From PALSA-555 sp963731625 (lineage in GTDB: Bacteria > Actinomycetota > Acidimicrobiia > IMCC26256 > PALSA-555), in assembly GCA_963731625.1 (NCBI GenBank), contig CAVSWH010000004.1, forward strand, positions 434,001-498,000: a stretch of DNA of 64,000 bases, in the 5' to 3' direction. The position numbers and the translations under genes are program-made. Positions within the stretch are counted from its first letter, which is position 1. Each line of letters opens with the position of its first letter. Below are positions 52,053 through 60,650 of this stretch, one piece after another. Below the pieces are notes generated by a model, which made no database searches, had not been told where the DNA came from, and was given only the letters and a program-made list of their open reading frames with translations.

Positions 52053-54172
52053 CACGAGGCGGTCAGCGCCGCCGCCGGCGATCGATACCGCTCGGGCGGG
52101 TAGGGCGTCACGTAGTGGTCCACGCCGCTCTCGTGCAGGCATGCGACGTGCGGCTGGTTCGTACCGATCCACCCCTCCGGGTCAAAGGGCTGTGGGCCGA
52201 TCGTTGCTGGGAGCGTCGAAAGGTAGCGCGGCGTGGCCCACCAGAAGTTGCCGCTGAAATGCGGCCCGGGTGCGGTTTGCCAGTTGACACCGCACGCGTC
52301 GTGGTGGCGGAGGGCATCGAGGCAGCGCCGCCACTCGTCGCACACGAAGTGCTGCATCAGGCGGCGCCAGGCCGCGACGTGCGGGTTGGACCAGTGCGGG
52401 GCCGAGACGCCCTTCGCGTGCATGTACCAGACGGCGCGTGCGAGTGGCTCCTTGTGCTCGCTGAAGCGGCGGGCGTGCTCCAGGATCGGGCGCTCGAAGC
52501 GCGAGGCATCCGCTGTCCGGTGGACAACCTGCAGCTTCGCTCCGAGCAGGTAGTCGAGCAAGACCGTCGCCTCGTCCGTGTTAGGTCCGACGACCGAGAC
52601 CATTACCTGGGTGGTGGCATCGAGGAGCCCGGAGTCGTCCCAGGCGGCGGCCTGCTCGGCGAGCACGTCACGCCAGGTGTTGATCGTGCAGAGGTGGTAG
52701 AAGCCGTAGACCTCGTCGCGAGCTCGACGCACAAGGGTCGCGGGCGACGAAGCGTCCGGCCGCTCGTATCCGTGCGCCGTGAGCTCGACCGCGCACCGTT
52801 CGCGCTCGTCGTCACCGGCGAGCGGGAGCGAGATGAGGTTCGCCCGCACTCGCGCGGGGTCGAGCCGGCCACCGGGACGGAGCAGCGCCGACGGCTCGGC
52901 GATGGCGATGTTCAGCCAGTCGATCGCGCGCGACGGAACGCCGTTGCGGACGAGGACCGCCTCGATGGGCTCGGCCGGATCCGCGTCGGTCGCGACAATG
53001 CAGTCGCGGATCCCGCGGGCCGCATCGGCGCGTCCCGAGTCCGCCTCAAGACACAGGCCGGTCCAGTCGAGCCGCCGCTCGACGTCGAGCGTCTCGCTTC
53101 GGCTCGGCTCGTCGCGGCGCTCGGAGAGCTCGACGAACGTGCCCGCCCGCTGATCGTCGACCCAGCGCGCCACGAATCCCGCGTCGTCGGCGCCGACGTG
53201 CCAGTGCCGCCCGCGTCGCGCGGGGTCGAGCACGCGGGCGATCGTCGGGAAGAACTGGTAGTCGTGGAGGATCCGCTCCTTCTCGGCCTGGATGAACGGC
53301 AACCGCTGGCGCCACTCGTCGGCAGCGATCGCATCGCGGATGCGGCGCAGGTCGGTGTCGTAGTCGTCGAGCTCGAGGCGGATGAAGGCCCTCGGATCGA
53401 AGAACGACTCGAGGTTCGGGCAGCCCCAGTAGAAGCACAGCGTCTCAGCGAGGAGACAGTCGACGATCTTCTCGGTGTAGAAGTTCGGCGTCGCGTTGTT
53501 CTCCGCGTCGAAGTAGTACCGGTACGGCAGCAAGCAGGCACGCTTGTCGTGCAGCGGCGGCCCCGGTCGCCAGCGGTGGTAGCCGTGGCTCTCGGCGCCG
53601 TAGATGTCGAGGTCGAGGTCGGCATCGTCGAGGACGTGGAGGAAGTCGACGCGTCGGCGATGGCCCGGGTCGAAGTACTTCTCGGAGACGCAGGCCGCCA
53701 TCGTGCGGTCCTTCTTCGGGCTCGGCCCGTCGCGGAGCTCGCCGTAGGTCAGGCCGACCCACCAGTCGCACGAGTTGCGGTATCGGCGATGGTCCCGCAC
53801 CTGCAGGTACGAGCGCGGGCTCGGTGACGCCCAGGCGCCCCACCGCTCCCGCATCGTCTCGGCCCACATGAGAGGCTCCATGGGGAAGACGATCGTGCGC
53901 GCGGGATCGAGCGCGACAGGCTCGCCCGGCGGCGGGGCGTTGAGCACAGCCCAGTAGTCCGGGTCGTCGTCGTCCCAGCTGATGCGGAGGCGCCGAGGGG
54001 CGCCCTGCATGTCGTCGAAGCGCCACTCGTAGCGGCCGTCGGTCGTCATACGGTTGAACAGGTCGCACAGCGTGCGGCTGTCGCACCAGTTGGCCAGCAG
54101 CCGGACGCTGATCAGGTCGGGATCGCGGCACGGGGCGTCGCCGTTGCGATCAGACCTGGGCATGGTGGGCAT
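52052..54172 (-). CDS. Multidomain glycosyltransferase: GT10-like, FkbM-like, third GT-like domain
   Basis: A 706-residue soluble protein. Residues 1-270 resemble GT10 fucosyltransferases; the signature FDAENNATPNFYTEK is at 221-235, followed by FYWGCPNLESFF. Residues 325-475 look like an FkbM methyltransferase (TFVELSER, LDWTGLCLEAD, AIDWLNIAIAEP), but the SAM-binding glycine motif is degraded, so activity is doubtful. Residues 488-660 contain YGFYHLCTINTW, VWYMHAKGVS, CGVNWQTAPGPHFSGNFWW, a motif of some capsule/LPS glycosyltransferases. It is the first gene of the minus-strand run with the second glycosyltransferase (1-base overlap). ATG is at 54172. Confidence 0.85.
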   Translation of the reverse strand: MPTMPRSDRNGDAPCRDPDLISVRLLANWCDSRTLCDLFNRMTTDGRYEWRFDDMQGAPRRLRISWDDDDPDYWAVLNAPPPGEPVALDPARTIVFPMEPLMWAETMRERWGAWASPSPRSYLQVRDHRRYRNSCDWWVGLTYGELRDGPSPKKDRTMAACVSEKYFDPGHRRRVDFLHVLDDADLDLDIYGAESHGYHRWRPGPPLHDKRACLLPYRYYFDAENNATPNFYTEKIVDCLLAETLCFYWGCPNLESFFDPRAFIRLELDDYDTDLRRIRDAIAADEWRQRLPFIQAEKERILHDYQFFPTIARVLDPARRGRHWHVGADDAGFVARWVDDQRAGTFVELSERRDEPSRSETLDVERRLDWTGLCLEADSGRADAARGIRDCIVATDADPAEPIEAVLVRNGVPSRAIDWLNIAIAEPSALLRPGGRLDPARVRANLISLPLAGDDERERCAVELTAHGYERPDASSPATLVRRARDEVYGFYHLCTINTWRDVLAEQAAAWDDSGLLDATTQVMVSVVGPNTDEATVLLDYLLGAKLQVVHRTADASRFERPILEHARRFSEHKEPLARAVWYMHAKGVSAPHWSNPHVAAWRRLMQHFVCDEWRRCLDALRHHDACGVNWQTAPGPHFSGNFWWATPRYLSTLPATIGPQPFDPEGWIGTNQPHVACLHESGVDHYVTPYPPERYRSPAAALTAS

Positions 54173-54207
54173 CGGCGCGCTCCCGATCGGCCCCGTAGTC
54201 TGACGCC

Positions 54208-54921
54208 GTGGCGGCGACCGTGGTGCTCGTGCACGGCGCGTGGCACGGGGCCTGGTGCTGGGACCGCGTGGTCGAGCAGCTCCGCGCCGAGGACATTCCG
54301 GTCGTGGCGATCGACCTGCCCGGGCACGGCTCGAGCGACGCGGTGCTCGGCGACCTGACGGTCGACGCCGCGGCGCTGCGTGAGGTGCTCGACGGGCTCG
54401 AGGACGCCGTGGTGTGCGGCCACTCCTACGGGGGCGCGGTCATCAGCGAGGGCGCGGCGGGCCATCCGGCGCTCCGCCACCTCGTGTACGTGTGCGCGAT
54501 CGTGCTCGACGCCGGCGAGTCGTGCACCGCGTCGGTGACGGCCGTCGAATCGGTCGACGCGACGGCCCTCACGAGCGGGATGCGCATGGCCGACGACGGG
54601 ACGATGACGCTCGATCCGGACATCGCGGCCGAGGTGCTGTACCACGACTGCCCGGCGGACGACGTGGCGCGGGCGCTCACGCTGCTCGACTCGCAGCGGA
54701 TGGACTCGCTCCAGGCGCCGGCGACGGGCGCCGCCTGGCGTGACGCCCCGACCACCTACGCGCTCTGCACCGAGGACCGGGCCATCCCGCCCGGGTTGCA
54801 GCGGGCCTTCGCCGCCCGCGCCGGGACCGTCGTCGAGTGGCCGACGAGCCACTCCCCCTTCTTCTCCCGCCCCGAGCTCGTGACGGCGCTCCTCGTCGAT
54901 CGCGCCCGGGCCGCGACGTAG
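54208..54921 (+). CDS. Alpha/beta hydrolase
   Basis: A 237-residue hydrolase. VVLVHGAWHGAWCWDRVVEQL forms the oxyanion region (read as two parts), CGHSYGGAVI holds the Ser nucleophile and WPTSHSPFFSRPE the catalytic His. It resembles the EstC/MES group of small esterases, like the gene at 16377-17135. GTG at 54208 is 35 bases from the divergent glycosyltransferase start. Followed after 11 bases by a small coiled-coil gene. Confidence 0.9.
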   Translation: MAATVVLVHGAWHGAWCWDRVVEQLRAEDIPVVAIDLPGHGSSDAVLGDLTVDAAALREVLDGLEDAVVCGHSYGGAVISEGAAGHPALRHLVYVCAIVLDAGESCTASVTAVESVDATALTSGMRMADDGTMTLDPDIAAEVLYHDCPADDVARALTLLDSQRMDSLQAPATGAAWRDAPTTYALCTEDRAIPPGLQRAFAARAGTVVEWPTSHSPFFSRPELVTALLVDRARAAT

Positions 54922-54932
54922 GCTCGCCCACG

Positions 54933-55329
54933 ATGAGCACGATGGACGACTACCTCGCGAAGGCCCGTGCGACGCTCGACGGGATGCAGCCCCGGCTCGA
55001 CGAGCTGCGGGCCCAGGCCGACCAGGCGCAGGGCACCGCGAAGGAGCGCATCCAGGCGGCGATCGTGAAGGTGCAGGAGGCCCAGGCCAAGGCGAGGGCG
55101 CAGCTCGACGCAGGCGTCCAAGTCGGGGCAGGGCAAGTGGAAGACCGCGGCCCGCCAGGCGGACAAGGCGGTGAACGACGTCGGTGCGCAGGTCCAGGCC
55201 CTCGTCGACCAGCTGCAGAGCAGCGTGAGCGCCGCCGCCCCGGCGGCCCGACGGGCGTGGACGGCGTTCTTCGACGAGTGGAACCGCGGGCGCGGCGACC
55301 GTGAGCACCTCCTCGACGACAAGGGTTGA
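54933..55329 (+). pseudogene. Small coiled-coil/helical protein, frameshifted
   Basis: With one base removed this gives about 131 residues, almost all helical: YLAKARATLDGMQPRLDELR, RIQAAIVKVQEAQAKAR, then, in the next frame, ARQADKAVNDVGAQVQALVD. The extra G is in GCAGGCG near 55113. It resembles apolipoprotein- or phasin-like stress helices of actinobacteria; no function is assigned. The end is TGA at 55327-55329. Confidence 0.65.
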
Positions 55330-56080
55330 GCGGCGGGCACGAGCGAGCGCAACCGGGCGTTCTGGGACGCCGACGCTGACGACTACCAGGCGGCGCATGC
55401 CGCCGACCTGACGAGCGAGCGGGTCCGTGCGTGGGGCACGTTCCGCATCCCGGAGTCGGAGCTGCACGTCCTCGGTCCGGTGGCCGGTCTCGACGTGCTC
55501 GAGTACGGCTGCGGGGCAGCGCAGTGGTCGATCGCGCTCATCGGCGACGGCGCGGCGGTGGTCGGGCTCGACCAGTCGCGGGCCCAGTTGCGCCACGCCC
55601 GCCGACTCCAGGCCGAGCACGGTGTCACGTTCCCGCTCGTCGCGGCGAGCGGCGAGGCGACGCCGTTTCCCGACGCGCGCTTCGATCTCGTCTTCTGCGA
55701 TCACGGCGCGATGTCGTTCTGTGATCCGGCGGCGTCGGTCCCCGAGGTCGCGCGGCTCACACGCGCCCGGTGGGCGCGTCGTGTTCTGTCACACGACGGC
55801 GTGGCTGTACCTCACGTACGACTGGCGGCGTGAGCGCCAGGACGTGCGCCTGCACGCCGACTACTTCGGGATGCGGTGCTTCGACAGCGGCGAGGGCACC
55901 GTCGACTTCCAGCTCCCCTACGGCGAGTGGCTCCGCCTGTTCCGGGTGCACGGGCTCGCCGTCGAGGACCTCGTCGAGCTGCGACCGTCTTCCGACGCCA
56001 CGACGACCTACGACCTCGTGCCGCGCCGCTGGGCCCGCCGCTGGCCGGCCGAGCAGATCTGGGTGCTGCGGCGCGCGTGA
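55330..56080 (+). pseudogene. Class I SAM-dependent methyltransferase, frameshifted
   Basis: A methyltransferase of about 245 residues. Motif I is VLEYGCGAAQWS, followed by VVGLDQSRAQL and FDLVFCDHGAMSF in the first frame. The rest, from APGGRVVFCHTTAWLYL to the end, is in the next. The extra base lies at 55759-55762; without it the text reads LTAPGGRVVF, normal for the family. The start is also unclear: sequence resembling SERNRAFWDADADDYQ lies after the previous stop, but no ATG, GTG or TTG is in frame there, and the first in-frame GTG is about 55480. Confidence 0.7.
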
Positions 56081-56081
56081 A

Positions 56082-56888
56082 CTACGGGTAGCGCAGCGGC
56101 ACGGCCGCTTCGGGGCTGTGCGCGTGGAAGGCGAGGCTCTCCTCGAGGTAGAGCCAGACCTGGGCGGCGTCGGCGTGGTCGAAGCCGATGGAGAGGTCCT
56201 CGCCGCACGACAGCTCGAAGTCCTCGCCGCGCAGGCTGAGCACGACGGCGCCGTCGACGGCGGGCGCGTACACGACCGGTCCGCCGAGGATGAGCCGGAG
56301 CCGCTCCAGGATCGGGTAGCCGCCGTCCTCGGTCGTCTCGAGGATGCCGGCGTAGCAGCGCGGCCCGAGCCCGACGCCGTAGGGCCCCTCGACGCCCGCG
56401 TCGCGCAGGCGCGCCACGGCCATCGCCACCCAGCGCGGGTAGTCGCCGAACCGGTCGCCGAGCTCGACGGCGGGGTGCGGCGACGCCTCGGCGACCCCGG
56501 TCATGCCGGCGTCGTCGTAGCCGCGGAACACCACGTGGTCCTCGGCGAGCGCGATGGCGCGCGCCGCGTCGGTGACGGGGCCGAGGTCCGGCGAGGTGTG
56601 GCCCCGGTCGATCGCGTCGAGCTCGGTGCGCTGCAGCGCGAACCGGGCGCGCAGCTCGACGTAGGGCTGCACCTGCCGACGGGCGCTCTCGACGCCGTCG
56701 ACCGGGCCGGCGGGCAGCGCCTCGATCGTGCCGAGCGAGAGGGCGGAGGCCTCCCATCCGTGCGGCCCGGTGAAGTCGACGAGCTTGCGGGCGCCGAGGA
56801 AGTTCTCGAGGGAGCGGCGGGCCTCGGTCTCGATCTCCGACCAGGCCGCCTCGGAGATGGGCGCAAGGTCGCGGAAGAGATGGTTCAC
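56082..56888 (-). CDS. Encapsulin nanocompartment shell protein (family 1)
   Basis: A 268-residue shell protein with the HK97 phage-capsid fold. The opening NHLFRDLAPISEAAWSEIE, ARKLVDFTGPHGWEAS and the C-terminal SCGEDLSIGFDHAD are diagnostic of family 1 encapsulins, which assemble a protein cage (typically 60 or 180 copies). The GTG at 56888 overlaps the cargo stop as GTGA, so cargo and shell are translated together. Confidence 0.95.
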   Translation of the reverse strand: MNHLFRDLAPISEAAWSEIETEARRSLENFLGARKLVDFTGPHGWEASALSLGTIEALPAGPVDGVESARRQVQPYVELRARFALQRTELDAIDRGHTSPDLGPVTDAARAIALAEDHVVFRGYDDAGMTGVAEASPHPAVELGDRFGDYPRWVAMAVARLRDAGVEGPYGVGLGPRCYAGILETTEDGGYPILERLRLILGGPVVYAPAVDGAVVLSLRGEDFELSCGEDLSIGFDHADAAQVWLYLEESLAFHAHSPEAAVPLRYP

Positions 56889-57241
56889 GGTGTCGCTCCC
56901 CGGAGGCTGCCGATGCCGAGCGACGGGTCGGCGCCGAGGTCGCTGCTCGCGGCCTCCTCGGCGACGATCGAGTCGTCGGTGAAGAGATAGGTGCGGAGGT
57001 GGCGCTCGAGGACGGGGTCCCGGCGGCGCAGCCACTCGAGGGTCATCGCCGCGTGCTCCTTCTCCTCGTCCCGGTTGTGGGCGAGCACCTGCGCGAGCGT
57101 GCTGTCGTCGGTGGCCTCGACCCGCTGGTCGTACCAGTCGACCGCGGCCAGCTCCTCCATGACGGAGGTGATCGCCCGGTGGCGGTCGATGGTCGCCTCG
57201 CTCAGCAGTTCGGCGGCCTCGTGGAGTCCCTCGCTCGCCAT
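56885..57241 (-). CDS. Encapsulated ferritin-like protein (encapsulin cargo)
   Basis: A 118-residue ferritin-like protein that oxidises and stores iron inside the encapsulin shell. The helix with MEELAAVDWYDQR carries Glu30 and HNRDEEKEHAAM carries Glu60 and His63. By alignment from memory to the R. rubrum protein these are the ferroxidase ligands, while the residue matching its Glu34 is Ala32. The C-terminus SLGIGSLRG is a typical targeting peptide that docks in the shell. A low-complexity linker precedes it. ATG at 57241. Confidence 0.94.
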   Translation of the reverse strand: MASEGLHEAAELLSEATIDRHRAITSVMEELAAVDWYDQRVEATDDSTLAQVLAHNRDEEKEHAAMTLEWLRRRDPVLERHLRTYLFTDDSIVAEEAASSDLGADPSLGIGSLRGATP

Positions 57242-57277
57242 CGCGTCACCTCCCTCCTCTGGGCCGAACCCTAGCGA

Positions 57278-58879
57278 TCAACGCCGCTCGAACCGCAGCC
57301 CTGCGGCCTCGCGGTCCCAGGTGGCGGGCGTGACCCCGTCGTCGCGCAGCTGGTACTTGAGCACCCGGCCGACCGGGTTGCGGGGCAGGTCGTCCCGGAA
57401 CTCCACGTAGCGGGGCACCGCGAAGTACGGGACGTGGTCGATGGCCCAGCGGCAGAGCTCCTCCTCGGTGACCGCCGCGCCGTCGACGAGCACGACGGTG
57501 ACCTTCACCTCGTCCTCGCCGACTTCGCTCGGGACGGAGTGCACGGCGACATCCTGCACGGCGTCGTGGCCGTGGAAGATCCGCTCCATCTCGAAGCTGG
57601 AGACGTTCTCGCCCCGTCGCCGCAGGTAGTCCTTCTTGCGGTCGACGAAGTAGAGGAAGCCGTCCTCGTCGAGGCGGCCGAGGTCGCCGGTGTGGAACCA
57701 GAGGTTGCGCAGCACGGCGAGGGTCTCCTCGGGGCGGCGCCAGTAACCGGCGAACATCACATTCGGCCGGCGCGGCCGGCACACGATCTCGCCCGTCTCC
57801 CCCACCGGGACCGCCGCGTCGTCGTCGTCGACGAGCGTGACCTCGAACTCGTGGTCGTTGGGCTTGCCGGCCGCACCCGGCTTGTTCTCCTCACCGGCGG
57901 GGAGCATGGAGATGAGCGACGCCTCGGTCAGCCCATACCCGCCGCTGAATGTGGCGCAGCCGAAGCGCTCCCGCCAGATGACGTCGATGGCCGGCGGGAT
58001 CGGCGCGGCCGCGCAGAGCCGCAGCCGGTGCCCAGCCTGGTCGGGATGGTCGGGTGCGTCGGCGATGAGGATGGCGAGCGAGCCGAGCAGCGACACCATC
58101 GTCGCTCCGGTCCGGCGCACCTCGGGCCAGAAGCGCGAGACCGAGAACCGCCGGGCGATGCTCGCGCTGCCGCCGGTGAGCAGGGTGCCCACCACGCACA
58201 CCGAGATCGCGTTGAAGTGGAAGAGCGGCAGCGGCGTGAGGACGACGTCGTCGGGCCGGCGCTGCCAGGCGCGGCCGATCTGCTCCGCCAGGCACACGAT
58301 GTAGTGCTGCGACAGCATGCAGCCCTTCGACGGGCCGGTGGTCCCCGCGGTGTAGATGAAGCACGCCAGGTCGGCCGGCCCGACGGGCACCGCGGGCGCA
58401 GGCTCGGGAATGCGGGCCAGCACCGCGTCCCAGTCGTGGACGGGCGCGCCGACGATCGCGGCGTCGGGTGTCCCGACGGCCACGACGGCGCGGAGGTCGG
58501 GCGGCAGTGGGTCGAGCGCAGCGACCCGGCTGGCGAAGTCGCCCTGCACGACGAGGACGCGTGCGCCCGAGTCGACGAGCTGGTGGCGGAGGAAGTCGCC
58601 CTTGTAGGCGGTGTTGATGGGCACCTGGACGGCGCCGAGCTTGAGCGCCGCGAAGAACGACAGGACCTGCTCCGGCCCGTTCTCGAGCAGCGTGGCCACC
58701 CGGTCGCCCGCCCGGAGGCCGAGGTCGGCGAGCGCCGCGGCCATCCGGCCGCTCAGCGCGTCCGCCTCGGCGGCGGTGAGGCCGCGGCCCTCGAAGTCGA
58801 GGTACGGCCCGTCGGGGTCGCGGGCGAGCCGGCCGGCGAGCGCGTCGAGGACGGTGGTGGTCGCGCGCACCTCGGACAT
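57278..58879 (-). CDS. Acyl-CoA synthetase (AMP-binding)
   Basis: A 533-residue ANL ligase for a carboxylic acid. The phosphate loop is YTAGTTGPSKGCML, then GGYGLTEASL, and the hinge region LYFVDRKKDYLRRRGENVSS. The C-terminal motif is LPRNPVGRVLKYQL, where the usual catalytic Gly-Lys is Gly-Arg, followed by the tail TWDREAAG seen in one actinobacterial subgroup. Catalysis of the first half-reaction may therefore be weakened, or a neighbouring Lys may serve. Upstream of the encapsulin pair on the same strand with a 36-base gap. Confidence 0.9.
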   Translation of the reverse strand: MSEVRATTTVLDALAGRLARDPDGPYLDFEGRGLTAAEADALSGRMAAALADLGLRAGDRVATLLENGPEQVLSFFAALKLGAVQVPINTAYKGDFLRHQLVDSGARVLVVQGDFASRVAALDPLPPDLRAVVAVGTPDAAIVGAPVHDWDAVLARIPEPAPAVPVGPADLACFIYTAGTTGPSKGCMLSQHYIVCLAEQIGRAWQRRPDDVVLTPLPLFHFNAISVCVVGTLLTGGSASIARRFSVSRFWPEVRRTGATMVSLLGSLAILIADAPDHPDQAGHRLRLCAAAPIPPAIDVIWRERFGCATFSGGYGLTEASLISMLPAGEENKPGAAGKPNDHEFEVTLVDDDDAAVPVGETGEIVCRPRRPNVMFAGYWRRPEETLAVLRNLWFHTGDLGRLDEDGFLYFVDRKKDYLRRRGENVSSFEMERIFHGHDAVQDVAVHSVPSEVGEDEVKVTVVLVDGAAVTEEELCRWAIDHVPYFAVPRYVEFRDDLPRNPVGRVLKYQLRDDGVTPATWDREAAGLRFERR

Positions 58880-58920
58880 GGAGGGCGAACCCTACCCAGG
58901 CGCTGGACGGACGCGAGCCG

Positions 58921-59367
58921 TCAGCCCGTGCTGGCGTCCTCGGCCGGGTGCTGCGCCACGGTGAACGCCACCTCCTGCCCGTAGGACAGCTCGAGGTTGT
59001 GCCCGTCGGGGTCGGCGATGATCGCCCAGTAGCCGACGGGCGGGCCGTCGTCGGCGGGGCCGAACACCTCGTGGCCTGCGCTGCGCGCTGCGGCGCAGCG
59101 GGCGTCGACCTCGTCACGGCTCGCACAGCCGACGCCGAGGTGCGCGAAGCCGCCCAAGTGGTGCGTGACCGTCGTCTCGATCAGGACGACGACGAACGGC
59201 CGGGTGAGGTCGCTCAGCCACGCCACCGTGGCACCCGTCGACGGGTCGACCCGGGCGTGCACGACCGTCATGTCGGCGAGCTGCTCGTAGAAGGCGATGC
59301 TGCGCGCCGCGTCGGCGACCGGCAGCGCGACGTGCGTGAGCCCGTGGTCCTCGCGCGACGCTGCCAC
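58921..59367 (-). CDS. VOC-family protein (glyoxalase/epimerase-like)
   Basis: A 148-residue vicinal-oxygen-chelate protein. Likely metal ligands are His12 (GLTHVALPV), Glu in VVLIETTV, His in FAHLGVGC and Glu in HNLELSYG. It could be a methylmalonyl-CoA epimerase, glyoxalase or resistance protein; sequence alone does not decide. The GTG start at 59367 is only 18 bases from the tnpB stop, so the transposon-type gene sits directly at its 5-prime end and may have replaced its original promoter. Confidence 0.85.
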   Translation of the reverse strand: MAASREDHGLTHVALPVADAARSIAFYEQLADMTVVHARVDPSTGATVAWLSDLTRPFVVVLIETTVTHHLGGFAHLGVGCASRDEVDARCAAARSAGHEVFGPADDGPPVGYWAIIADPDGHNLELSYGQEVAFTVAQHPAEDASTG

Positions 59368-59385
59368 GATGGGGAGGGTAGTGAG

Positions 59386-60570
59386 TCAGTTTCGACCCTG
59401 CGCAGCGTGGTGCTGCTGGGCCCTACCGGCCCGGAGGATGTTGCGGGCCGCGTTCGTGTCGGCGTGGGCTTCATGCCCACACGCCTGGCACTTGAACACG
59501 GCGCCGCGCCGGTTCCCAGCCGAGACGTGCCCACAATCGGCACACGTTCGGCTGGTGTTGCGGGGGTCCACCGCGACAACGACTCGACCGGCGCTCTCAG
59601 CCTTGTACGAGATCATCGCGAGGAGCTGTCCCCACCCAGCATCTTGGATACAACGGTTCAAACCTTGCTTGGCGGCGGCACCGTTTCGCTGGTAGCCGCC
59701 GGTCCCGTCGGGTCGGGGCGCGGGACGACGCACCAAGTTTGGGATCGCCAGGTGTTCGTGCACGATGACGTCGTAGTCGTTGACCAGGCGCCTCGAGAGC
59801 CGATGGGCGTCGTTCGTGCGACAGTCCCGGATGTAGCGGTGCGCGGCCGCGACCCGCTCCCGGGCCCGGCGGCGATGATTTGAGCCGCGCTGTGTGGTGG
59901 CCAGGTCTCGCTGAGCCCGGGCCAGGCGCTGGGCGCCCCGCTGGCCGTGGCGAGGGTTGGTGTGCAGGACCCCGTCACTGGTGGCGACGAGGACCCCGAC
60001 GCCTAGGTCGATGCCGACCTGGTGGCCCGTCGGCCCGAGAGGCTCGGCGGGCACGTCGACGCAGCGGACGCTCACCCACCAGCGTCGGCCTTCTCGACGC
60101 ACGGTGATGGCCTTGGGCGTCCCGCGGACCGGACGATGCAGGCGCACCTTGATGTGTCCGATGCCGCACAGGCGCAGCCGCCGAGACGAGGCGTCGAGAC
60201 CCCAGCCGCACCCGTCCTCATACTGGAGAGAGTCCCAGCGGCTCCGGGGCCGAAAACGCGGGAACCCCGGACGCTCTCCCGCCCGGCAGCGACGAAAGAA
60301 CCCGGCGAACGCCCAGTCGAGACGCTTGAGCGTGCCCCGACACACCGTCACACCACAGGCCAGCACCTCAGGGCGCGACGCACGCAACTCAGTCAGGCTG
60401 CGACACTGCTCGATGTAAGACACCGAGCGGCGCTCCCAACGCCATGCCCCCCGGCGCTCCTCCAGCGCCGCGTTATACAGCTCGCACTGCAACCCCACCA
60501 GGGTGTCCAACGCGGCGCGCTGGCGCACCGTCGGACTCAACAAGAACCGAAACGTCCGACACCGCGGCAT
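59386..60570 (-). mobile_element. tnpB: TnpB, IS200/IS605-family OrfB (RNA-guided nuclease family)
   Basis: A 394-residue TnpB, ancestor-type of Cas12. The RuvC active site is complete: Asp188 in GIDLGV, Glu272 in VHEHLAI, Asp371 in HADTNAARN. A zinc finger CADCGH...CQACGH uses Cys343, 346, 361 and 364. The N-terminal helix-turn-helix region is MPRCRTFRFLLSP. ATG at 60570 is preferred over longer starts. No tnpA transposase is nearby, so it is an orphan (IS1341-like). A 5-bp hairpin (59418-59432) inside the last codons may belong to the guide RNA. The 80 bases upstream, 60571-60650, are AT-richer than the window and may hold the left end. Confidence 0.93.
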
Positions 60571-60650
60571 CACCGCAAAACCTAAACACCACCTATGACA
60601 CGGCGAATACCCAAATTGACCCAATACCGACGAGAGCGGGAGGAGAAACG

